Below, one piece after another: positions 18,486 through 30,700 of a DNA stretch of 64,000 nt. Positions within the stretch are counted from its first letter, which is position 1. Each line of letters begins with the position of its first letter. The DNA lies in assembly GCF_000972845.2 (NCBI RefSeq), contig NC_040020.1:3472669-3536668 (forward strand). The letters run 5' to 3'. Origin of the DNA: Larimichthys crocea. Lineage: Eukaryota; Chordata; Actinopteri; Sciaenidae. The translations under genes and the position numbers were made by a program. Under the pieces are notes generated by a model. It did not search any database. It saw only the letters and a list, made by a program, of their open reading frames with translations, and was not told where the DNA came from.

Positions 18486-20511
18486 ACTGATTGTTTAAAG
18501 AAAATGACTGGCATGTGTGTTTTTCATGTAGGAATCAAAACATATATGGCATATAACCAATATTTTTATCCATACTTTAAATATTGTAGAAATAGATTGA
18601 TGTGCGTCACTGCACTTTTATTTTGATAGTAAATCCGTTGCAAACGGAAGTCGTTTCTCTCCTCCACACTAACTTTACAATTCTTCCATCGCATACTCAT
18701 GGTTGATGTGTGGTAGCTTCATTTTACTGCCACCTAGCCACTGTATATCCCCAAAACAGACAAACATAAAAACACGTTTGCCTTAAAGGTCACACACTAA
18801 CATCTTTGTCCAAGCAATGAGAACAGAGGTGTCTCTGCCCTATAAATTGCATAGCTCATGGACAGAGGGAGACACTGATGCAGGATAAATATTTCCTGAT
18901 TTCCTGGATCTCTTTTCTGATTTTTGTTTTGTTTGTTTTCTTGGTGTGTTTAATTTTAGCTGTTCCCATCACACAGCAGATGAGAATAAACGTTAGTATA
19001 ATTGTATAAGTTAACAGAAAAGTCGCTAAAATAAATGTGTAGATCTTTTGTCACTCATACGCGCCTGGTTCAATATATATTCTCCCATATTTAATGGATA
19101 AAGGGAGTGATAAATGAATATCTCCTCATGTCTGAGCAACTCTGAAGTCCAGAACTGAAGGTTAGTTTTAGTATTTGGAATAACTATAACTCTTGTTTAA
19201 CATCCTTTTGTTTTTATAACCTGAAGTTATGGATTTTCCAGTGGTTATCTTGACAATGTCATGAGATCATGAGATCAAAGTCCATATGTATCCATTGTGC
19301 ACAAAACAAACACCCAACCCAGCCACCTTGATGTGTCTCTTTTACCACTGCATAGGATAGTCATTGTTCAAACAAACTACATACTGTACATACCAGCGAC
19401 CATAAAAAAAGCTTATTTATTATCATTTTAAAGCGCATACTTGCCTTTGATACGGTTGCCAAGCGCTTTGAACCCATCTTATGTGTGCTTTAAGAAAAGA
19501 TGTAATACTATAAACCTGTAATTGAACAGTAGTGGTCAAGGTCAAAGCACTTTGACTTGACATGATGATGAAGGAGGGGTGAACGAGGCAGTTGTAGATG
19601 GATAATATGAGATTGTGGAGGGTTCACAGAGTCCTAAATGTCTGTTTGATCAGTTTTAACCTTTGTACTGCTTTGAAAAATCTAGATTTGAGAGCTCAAT
19701 GTGAATTTCCCCTTCCTTTATTTTCTGTCACAGTGCCCATAAACCAAGGACTCAACTGTAACTCTTGCTGTGATGGTGCCCACGTAGTAAGGAGTAAAAG
19801 TTTGCAGCTGTTTCAGGCATAAGTGTGTTTTTATTTGCCTTTTCCATATTCACCCACCTGGCTGGCTCCTGCTGCTATTTAGCCCAGTTTCTGATGAAAA
19901 AAGACAGCTTTGTGCACAGGCGTTTTAAAAATATGTTCTATTAGTATTTTATTTCTTTTAGCATTTTATTTTAAGAACACTGAAAACATGTCTGTTTCTA
20001 TGTGCCTTGTGATAAGCTGGTGACTTGTGGTGACCCCACCATCCTGGGTGGATGGATGGATGAAAACATGTTGTAGGTGGTCACAATCGTTTTATCATAA
20101 GCATCTGTCTATGTTATCACAAAATTCTCAGTGCATTGTGAAAGATCTGCTATTGCCATCTGAAAAACAGTGAAAAATAAGTCTACATGATTAGTGATTC
20201 AAGTTAATTATAAAGCAAAAAATGTCAGCCGTTCTCTTTTTGCGGCTTCTCCAATGTGAAGTTTTGCTCCTCTGGGAAATTTTGATGGACATTTTTACTA
20301 GTTTCTGACATTTTAAAGACCAAACAATGAATAATTAATTAAAAGAAAATAATTGTTAATTGGAATCCTGATGTGAGGCTGAATTTTATTGAGTGGGCTC
20401 TATAAGTCTAATGACTATATTTCAGTGCCTAACATTTATTTCTTAGGCGCGAAGTCATTGGAGACACTTCTCTCTTTGAGCAGGTCAAGAAAAGCCACAC
20501 CTCGACTGACA

Positions 20512-20519
20512 TGACGTCA
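20512..20519. promoter_or_regulatory. Consensus CRE/ATF palindrome
   Basis: A full TGACGTCA site within the divergent ppa2/arhgef38 interval, about 1.25 kb upstream of the arhgef38 start codon. A single 8-bp match is weak evidence of function. Confidence 0.3.
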
Positions 20520-21762
20520 TATAAACAAACAATTAATACTGCCACGCTGTCAACGCGTGGAGATAACATTGTTTACTCACTTATGTTTGTATAGAGTGAT
20601 GATGTGATTGTTTAGTATGGTTTGCTTTTCAAAGTCCACACGGTTATGTAATACGACGTCTGTCATGTTTGAACACAATTTAAATGTGCGTATTTATCGG
20701 GAAGACACTACATTAAATTTTAATCACAAGTCGTCGTGATCATCTAGAGTTGTTCCAGTTTATCTGTCTTATGTTGGTGACCAGCTGACATATAGTGGTG
20801 AGCCATATGCGTCCATCTAGTCTAATGGAAGTTAAACAGGTGTGCTATGAGCTCACCGCACAGTGATCTGAAAACACAATGGGAGCGCTCATTACCTGAG
20901 GTTCAATGGGAAGGAAGTCCATTCATTGTTCTGGCAAGGAACACAGTGTCTGGTTGCCTTGACCAGAAATCATTGTGGCGGCGCGTGTCGTAGAATTACC
21001 TGTCTAACCAGGTTTGACTTTTTATATTTTATTAAAAGAACACGTTTATCAGAAACTTAAAATCCATCATTTATGATTTTTTTTTTGCTTAATTGATTGT
21101 TTATGATTTGAAAAGCACAAGCTTTGTCGTTTCAAAACCACTAAAAATGAATAACCTGACTCAGCCATTAGTCAGCAATATACGCAGGGCATGTTTCTTT
21201 CATTCATTTAATTCATTTCAAAGGGCACATTATATTTCATTATTCATTTTTATGTAAATATAAAGCTCTCTTCATAGCTGAGTGTGGTTTACAACGTTTA
21301 CAACAACTTCCTCATTGATATTTCCACATTTTTTCTGTCTCTGCGAGGTATCGCATGCTTTTTATTTTCAGGACATTTTGTTTCAGCGTCAGTGAGAGCA
21401 AAAAAAGAAGCTGGTGGTTATTCCTCCACCCTGACACACTTTCGAGGAAAATAAAGTGTTGACATGCACTTACTCTCCCTGGATTAACATACATGTCTAA
21501 AGGGGGAAAAGCATAGCACAGCAGTAGAGAGGTGTGGCCACATAGCTCTCATGACAGGTAGACATGGGGAGGAGCTCATTTACCTGTGCAGAGCAGTCAG
21601 TGCACAGTGGACATTACACCTGTTGCTCTTCCCAGGCTCTCTCTCTCTCCCTCCCTCCCTCTCTCTCTGCATTTCTCTCTCCCTCTTCCTGTCCCTCTCT
21701 CTCTTCCCTTTCTTTTCAACTCAACTGGTCTGGAAGCACCAAAGGGAACTGACGGCCTCACC

Positions 21763-24700
21763 ATGGATCCCAACGAGGCCGGTGGAAGTGAGAAGGAGAA
21801 GGAAAAAGAGAAGGATAAAGTGATAAAGAGGAGGAACCGGCCTATGTTTCTGCGTTACCTGGAGAGGAGAAAGACGGACACTATTGTAGCTGATGACACG
21901 GCCAAAGGTGACATCAACCTGGGGACGTTGGTGAGGAGGAGCCAGTCTGACAAGACGGAGTACAGCGCTAAACTTAAAGGTACACCAGATAATGACCTCC
22001 CCAGGGGTCAAAACTATGGCAACAATCTATACACACGTCAGCCAACACTGAAAAAGTCTCTCAACTCTTTACATATCCAAACTTGCCTGTAACACACATA
22101 CCAGGTGGATTTTCAGACAAGTATGTCTACTGTAGATGGACTGTAAGAGCAGAATTTATGGCTTGCCGGGCAAAATTCAACACATGCAAAGACAGACGGC
22201 GTGCGGACTGCTCTATAGCTCTGGATACTAGGCACCTGTTGTGTTATTATGTGTCGAGCAGGAGATACTCCCACAGGGGATGAAGCCACATATGCAAAAA
22301 CTCAGGCACAGAGGAGTGGCTTTAGAAGTGTTCCAGACCAGCAAGTAAACAAGAACTATAGGCCAAATACACCTGTGAAGGATGAAGGGGGATTTACGGA
22401 TTCGTTTTCATCACAAAAGTTTGGTGTATGAGTTTCAAGAGATGTCAAAAAGTTTAATGCTAAACAACCATTTGCGACGTCTGACACCCAAAAAGTTACT
22501 AGTTAACTAGTTGGAAAGGAGAAAAAAAAAAAACATTAATCCAGCTGGGTGACCTCATCACAAATGCTGTCTGGCCTTTTCATAGCCGCATTTCAGAAAA
22601 AACTGGATTCACCTGTCGATTGGGTGCGTCCAGCGCCTGGGAATGCTGTACTTCAGGCAAAATTACTTGTATCACCGTGGCAGCAGGAACTCCTGATTAA
22701 AGATTAGTCAAAGTATGTAAGCTTCCCTTTGCCACTTGTTCCAGAGGTTCATTTTCTTTACACCACATGTTAAAAGTGGCACCTTGCCTAAAAAAGGCAA
22801 AGTATAACCTACTTCTCACTTGTTGTTGTACTGATAAGATAACTTTCACACATAGACAGACAGACACACACACTTGCCTTATCAGCAGCTACTCTGTTTA
22901 CTTGAAATAGAGACACTCTCTCCTCCTTTGTACTTTCTGTTGTCTTGACCAGCCTGCATCATGGCATGCAGGGTTGTCAAAAAAAACAACACTGGCCATG
23001 TTTTCAGTAAACTAATCTCCCACTCTGCTTGACATCGGTCCCACACCTGACAGGCAGCATTACATATTTACAGTGGTATTACCATTGCAAATATTGACAG
23101 AACGATGACTTCACCGAAAGAGGAAACATGTGAGTTGCTGCTCCGCAGTCACTTCTCATCTGCTTGTCAGACAGGTTGGTCGAGCCGCAGAACCATGGCA
23201 ACATGACATCAATGTCTAATTATTTACAGTAACTAAATATAATAGTCCTGGAAATGATTTACAAATCATACATAAAGGAAAAGTAATAAACCAAATATTC
23301 ATTTATCCACATATCATGCATGGATAAGGTTACTTTGATGTGGGTTTATATTGTTTAAGGACTGAAATCTGTCTGTGTGTGAGAATGTGTGTCCCAGCAT
23401 AATCCAAAAGATATTCCCAGTATTCTTAGGGAATGTGTGGCAAAGTCTGACGTTTCATTTTTCTTGATGGCGATACATGATACACCGTGCCTTGTATTCA
23501 GTTCTGGGGCTGTCTGTTGGATCCCTTTCAGTGGGCTGAACGTTGAAAAGCCCTGTATCCACTTTCATGGGAACTCCTGTGCCAGCAACCAAACCTCCGC
23601 TAAACATAATGCTGTCAAAAGGATAAGTCAGCACAGTTTGAGATCTGCTGCTGAGTCTTGATAGGCTATAATCCATTTTAGTTTCCGTAACGTGAATGGG
23701 TTAGCAGGGAGGAATCTATTCCAGTTTTGAATGGGGAAACTTTCACTCAGAGAATTCAAAGTCTCTTAAGACACACTCATTAAAACAGGCCAGAAAATAC
23801 TGGAGTAAATATATGAAAAGATTAAAAGTAGAATCTGCCCAACGAGTTACCAAAATACCTCAGCTGAACTTTTTCTCACGGGTGGAGGTTTTCAGATTCC
23901 AGGGTCTCTTTTGACACTGAAAACCCACCTAGACACATGATACCTCTTTTTTTACAAAACATTTCCTCCAGTAAAAAAGTTTCCGGTGGTCCTATAATGA
24001 AAAATGTTATCCCAAAGCAAAACGGTGGAAATATATTAACAATGATTCGCTCCAAAGCCTCACTGAACTCACACAACAGATAACCTTATCTCTTTCTTGA
24101 AGTATTAATAGGCATTGACAAGTTAATTAGTAACCGCTGAAGGAAAAGGCTTATAACTGCACCGTTTGGTCATATGATGCGCTGTACAGAAGAAAGCTGT
24201 GATTCTTTATTAATTATGCCTGTTACACTGTTGTCAATCATTCAGAAGCAATGAAAACAGAAGTAGGACGGAGGGTGTAGCGATTTCAACTGATGCACCA
24301 ACTGTATGCCAACTTTAAACCAGGCATTAAAAGGTGATCTGTATCAAGATACAAAAACATGAGCTTCCAATTGAACACAATAATCATTCAGATTAATGCT
24401 CAGGTTTTTTTTTTTTTAGATTTTCAAAGAGGCGATGATTCACCTTATAAATTTCCTGTATCTCAGGAAAAAAGAAAAAAAGTGTAAGGTGAGCAGTGTT
24501 GCAAGCAGAATGTGATCAGATCTTGGCCAGACTCAGTGAGCCAGCCAGCCTTTGAGCACAGTCTGTACAGTGTTCGCATTCATGAGTTAGTACTGCCCAC
24601 TGGCCAGAAACACATGACCCATTTTGCAAAAGGCAGCCGCTACTTACTTTACATTCTCCTCCTCATGGCAACACTGTGACATTCACGGCATCTGGAACTT

Positions 24701-27700
24701 GTTGTTTTATGTGGCCTGCAACTCAAAATAGATACGTTTTTTTTAAAAGAAAATATAGGTAAAAAGAATAATGTCTCTACACCTGCCCTCATTATTTTCT
24801 TTTCTTTTCCTCTCTTTCTCGCCTGCCTTGCTGATCGTGTGCTGAAATGGGAATAAGATCTGGTCCAAACCCAGAAATATAGCAGTGGGATACATGGTGT
24901 AAATACAAAGGGTGTGACTGGACTAATTATTACTCGGATATCTGGATATAATATGTACAATGAGTGCAATTAAACATACTGTAAAGAAGGATAGACTTAC
25001 CTCGACGTCTTACGGTTAAATCTTACATAATGTTTACCTTTGTGTGTTTGTGTGTGTGTGCATAGGTGTGTAAAATTAGTAAGCCAAGGACTGTGAGTAT
25101 ATGTATATGAACCTGTGTGAATTTGTCAGTGTGTCTGTGTCCTTATAGGTGTATGTTTATCACTGTGTGCCACTCCCCCCCATACACACACACAAACACA
25201 CAAACACTCCCAGTCGGAGCAGACAGAATGCCTGAGCACGCTGTAGCATTACATCAGCGGCACGATTACTTCAGTAACCTGAGACGAGCCTCACAGCCTT
25301 CTGTCTCCCTCCCTCCCTGCTCCTCTCTCTCTCACTCTCTCTTTCCATCACTCCTCAGAGAAGGAAGTGTTGTGTATCCTCGATTAGGCACCAAGGAAGC
25401 ATCCCTCTTCCCTGAGCAGACACTCATGGCTGCCATGCAAAGCACAGAGCAGCCACAGACTGATTAGGCAGCAGAGCAATAAAAAAGAAGAAAAAAAAAA
25501 AAAGAGAAGTCAGCCTGACTGGCATACTAAGCGAGGCCTTTTGGCGCTCGAGTCAAAATAATTAGATCACCGTGAAATACGGTGATCTAAATGGCTGCTA
25601 GGGCGTCAAGCGGTATATGTTAAAAGATATGTAGGTTTATCTAAGCATGCACAGCCCAAAGGCCAAAGTGTTTACCAGTATTAAAGAAAATGTGACACAG
25701 ATGGCTTGAAATGCTGGCAAAAAATATTTTTTGGGGAAAATGCAGATTTACAAAAAAACAAAAAAATGTAGGTGCACTCACATCTTCATCAGTTTTCTCT
25801 GTCCTTGTATGACCTGTATTACTCATTAAACCAGGTGCTGGGACAGTATTTATTCATTGCCTTTTCCCCGCTGTATGATATTTTATGTCTGTTAATATAG
25901 TTTCATATTGCCAGATGGCATTTATAAATGACTTTGCACTTTGCAAACCTTGGTCAACGTTTGTGAATGCCACTCTATGCAGCTGCACCCTAAGATTAGG
26001 CAGCTTCCCATCAGCTTTCCATACATTTGCTACGGTACATGAGCATGTAACTGGTCACATCTGAGCTTATTTCTATTTTATATTAATTCCATGTCATCTT
26101 TTTGCAGAGAAAATGACACCACATGACCTGTCCACGCCCCCCTCGCCAGCACTGGACCCGGAGGAGGTCCGTTTGAGGAAGATGAACCGCAGGGCAAAGG
26201 TCATTCATGAACTTGTGCAGACTGAAAAGGACTACCTCACTGACCTGGAGCTGTGCATCAGAGAGGTGGTCCAGCCTCTCCGAAATGTGCAGGTAGGAGC
26301 TCCGCAGGACCCAGAGAGAAAAAAGTCTCTTGCAGGCTAAAGGTGTTCTTAGAATAAACCTTTTTAAAAAGTCGAGAAAACGTTGATGTTCAGCTTATTT
26401 ATACTATGAATGAAGATGTTTGTTGTTGTTGTTTATTGATATTTTGATTGAACATATACTATAAACTAATTTTAATTGTTTAATTTGCATGAAGATGTCC
26501 AAAATAATTTAAAGTATGTGTTATATTATATATTATAGCTATGTATATGTACGTATACGTTTTTTACAGTGTAGTTTCCTTACGCTCTGTTAGGTTGTGG
26601 ATGTAGACAGGCTGTTCACCAACATGGAGACAGTGTGTGAGGTATCTGCAGCACTCCTTCACAGACTGAATGAGGCGATGGCTGACCCTGATCCAGAGGC
26701 AGTTGTCATAGGTAATACCACTTGGACTCGCGCCTGATTTCTTGATTTAAATCTTCCGGTTAATATTAGACAACAGATGTATAATGTATCTAATGAGCTG
26801 AGGGACTTTTTCTTTTTGAAGGAGAAGTATTCATCCAGGCGAAGGCAGCTTTAGAAGATGTATATAAGATTTACTGTTACCATCATGACGATGCCAACAT
26901 GTCACTGAAAACCTATGAGAAAGAGGAAGAGATAAAGCAACATTTCACCACGTGTGTATTAGCTCTGAAGTAAGTCACTTCCTCCAAGTATTTTTTCAAA
27001 TGATTCAGAACTTCCCCAGTATTATAAACACTGAAATTCACTGGAAATACTCTTGGTGGTGACTGTTGTTTCTTTTTAATTACAGAAAAATCTATGACCA
27101 AGAGTAAGTATCCTTTAATTCAATAATTATGCTGGCATTTAAAATATACTGAGTCTCATATAATATATCCTGTCACATGTAGATCTTGATTGTTGTGTTA
27201 AATCAGCACTTTTGGATGTTGTCATTCACTGTAGCTCATATCAGTTCGTGTTGTTTACTGTTTACTGTTGCACAGAGGGAAACCCAACTTGCTGGACATG
27301 GGTTCACTGATTATCAAACCAGTTCAGAGGATCATGAAGTACCCACTACTGCTTCGGGAGCTGTGGCAGGCCACACCTGAAGACCACCCCGACTGTCGGC
27401 CACTGCAGGAGGCATTCACTGCCGCCAAGATCATCAACGTTAACATCAATGAGTTCAAAAGACGCAAGGATATAGGTGAGACTTCATTAACGCATATTTC
27501 ACTACTGATGTCGTTCAAATATGTGATTTTGCGACCTGAAATCAGGTTCATTGTAAATCATCTCCTATGCTGTCTATACTGTATGAAATACATTATTTTA
27601 ATTTTGGTACCATATTACTGTTCACTCTCAGTTATGAAGTATAAGAGGTTGGAAGATGAAGGCACGCTGAGAGGAAAACTACACAAGTTCAACATCCACT

Positions 27701-30700
27701 CTATCCGCAAGAAAGGCGACAGGTTTGCTGGCTTTCTCAAGATCCTCACTGGAGTTGAACCACAGGTAAGAAATAAATAAATAAATTCACTTAATGCTCA
27801 CCATAATTAATAAGATATACATGGAGTTATGAGGTGGATCACCATAATTAATAAGATATACATGGAGTTATGAGGTGGACTTGAGAGTTGGCTATAGGTA
27901 CATTATATCAATGCACAAATTGTTACTTTATGCAGTCGTTAGTGTTATTTGCAATTTTAGAAACGTTTTCCTAACTCGACAACATTTTTCTCGTCTTTCC
28001 GTAGGTGAGAGACGAAGTGTTTGACAGAGAGGAGAAGCTGTTCAGGAGTCTGGAGAAGGCTGTGAGGCAGCTGGTCAAGAATGTTCAATGTTACCTGCAG
28101 TATGTTCAAGTAAGTTAGCGTTTGATATTACATAAAAAAGTGTTTGTTTTTGATGGTTTAAAATATCCTGTCAACTTTTTTTCCTCGTTGTCTTTTCTGC
28201 AGGAGATGGTGTCTGTCGCTGTCCAGAACGTCCAGGACATGCAGAACATCGTCAAGGAGCCAAACAAAAATGGCATAAATGGCACATTGCACAGTAATGG
28301 TCATGACCCCTATAAGCACTTTGTAAGATTGGCTTTTTTTTTTGTACTTCACCCAAAAATGTTATTAGTTTCATTTAGGCCAGCTTTCCTCTCCTCCATT
28401 TCCTCCCTGAATCGTCTGTTTGCATCTGTCCTTGCTGTTCTTACGTGACCTCCCATTCACCCTCCTGTGAACTGAGTCATCTGTCACTTTGCCTGTAGCT
28501 ACCTGTCCTCTGTCCATTGTATTAATCCTCTTCCTCTATGCCTCTAACCTTCCTGCTTGATCCTTCAGTAAGTCTGCCAACTTCCCTCTCCCAACCTCTT
28601 CTCTATGTGGATTGCACTGTTGTCACTTCAGAGATAACTATACCTTTGACTCTGTGTGTAGCAGCTCGTCACTGCAGCAGTTTAGCACTGCCTCAAACCA
28701 AAGTCTGTAATGAGCTTCACAAAATAAGTGTAGACACAGAGGCATGTGTACTCCGAGAAGAAAAGCAACAGACGTGAAAAGAGTTTCACGGTGTCTGCTA
28801 TAATCCAAACACGACAGGTATAACTGCTTTCAGGAGACGGAGCATTTTCACCAAAGACACAGTCCATACTTTATGTATGGTACAACCCATTATGGTGTTT
28901 GTCTGCATGCAAATCAAGCTGGAGCTGCTCTGTTATTGTTGTGTATTCCAGATGAATGTTAAGGCGTACCTTTGTTGAGAAAATTGTTCTGAATTAGAGA
29001 CACTGCTGCGTGCAAAAACAAGACATTTAAAAAATCGGAAAAAAAAACACACAAATGTACACTAAAAGTACCTGAATACTTAGACTTATACTGGATGCCT
29101 GTATTTATCGTCTGCTGCCTCTCTGACTTCTTCCTCCAGAAAGACAGTATGGAGCGCTTGGTCCTCGCCCCCCTTTCCTCCCTGCAAGGCATGTTCACAG
29201 CCCCACAGAAGCTCATCCAGAAGCGCTATGACAAATTGCTGGATTACTGCAGCCGCCTGGAGCGCTCTTCTTCTTTTTCATCCTCGTCCTCCTCGTCATC
29301 CACCACTGCTTCATCTGCTTCGCTGGTGTCAGAAGACCCGCCTGGTCCTGCCAGGAGGGACTACGAAGCTCTTAATGCTTTGCTAGTGGAGGAGTTGCAG
29401 AGGTTCAACGTGGCCGCCTATACTATCCTGACCAACTGTGTGGTGTACCTGGTGGCCCTGCTCAGAGGGTTGATGGATAAAATGCTACTTTTGTCCCCAT
29501 CCATACAGCAGCTACCAGTGAGGATCCCACACACAGATCACATTAATAAACACAATTTATTTTTAGTCTATTTAATATTCAAACTAAATTGTATTGTGTC
29601 TTTTCAGGCTCCGTTGTCAAACATGGCTGAGGTGCAGAACAGCATCATGGATATGCTGAACAATCTGACTTTTGTCAAAGATAATGCCCAGAGGTTAATG
29701 GAGCGAAAAGTCAGCTTCGAGAGGCAACGAGACAAGAAAATAGCGGTAAGAAAATGGAAATCTAGACTCCATTATTCACGTCTCCAGATGAGATTGCGTG
29801 TTATAGCCTGTAGTCTGTGTTATTTAGATCCCTGGTCAGTTTGTGTCGGTGTCTGCAAACCTCTCATTGACTCCAGGTCGAAACAAAAGTTCCAAACATT
29901 CCTTCGACTCTTTCAAAATGTTTTGAACTGATTCCAAGCCATAAATGAGCAGCTATGAGTCTTATCAAAGGCAAACACAGAGAACAGCTCCGGGTTGTGA
30001 TTAACTGGGGCACTTGGCAACCCAAAGCTCCACCAGGTATCAATCCCCTGAGGTATTTATAATGTATGTGCATGTAGGTGTACGCATATGCATGCACACC
30101 TGTACATATATGAGAACATGCTTGCGCTTGGACATGCGAGTAGGTTCATTAGAAACTACCTACCCCCAGGAACTTAGCAGCTTTCACCCTCCCTTGAATA
30201 CCCTCGTACACACAACACGCCTACATGCCTTTATGCTGTGCTGTCCTCCAGATGCCCGAGGTGCAGCATCAAACCGAGGAACAGCGCGCCCGGCTGCTGG
30301 CAGAACACCCACTTAACCGTCTGTACCAGCTGAAGAGAAAGTGCAATGGCTGCCAGGAGCAGGACCTCAGCCTGCTGGAGGGAGAGCTGGTGGCCCTGCT
30401 GGAGGACACAGACCCATTAGGCAGCAGCAGCCGCTGGCTGGTTCACACTGGAGGCAAGTGTGTGTGTGTGTGTGTATGTGTGTGTGAGTATGCATGAGGA
30501 CAAAGACCCTCAGGGTAGGGGTAGCTCATGGCGCATCTTGTTTGTAAGACACACAAGGTGAATTAACTTATCACACTAGATCATCTGCAGGTATGGTCGG
30601 TATGGGTCTCCTTTCATACATATTCCACTGTGAGTACACCTGCATCTATTAGATGACTGAGGCTGTGTAGATACACACAAACTTTACTTTCTGACACCGA

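Larger units (their letters stand above)
17846..21762. other. Intergenic region between ppa2 and arhgef38
   Basis: No exon is supported here apart from likely arhgef38 5' UTR at the right end. It includes the LINE tail at 18166-18485 and a truncated SINE-like piece at about 19995-20060 with a GGATGGATGGATG tail. A perfect CRE palindrome TGACGTCA lies at 20512-20519. Just before arhgef38 is a strongly pyrimidine-rich CT tract at about 21636-21719, probably within its promoter or 5' UTR. Confidence 0.6.
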
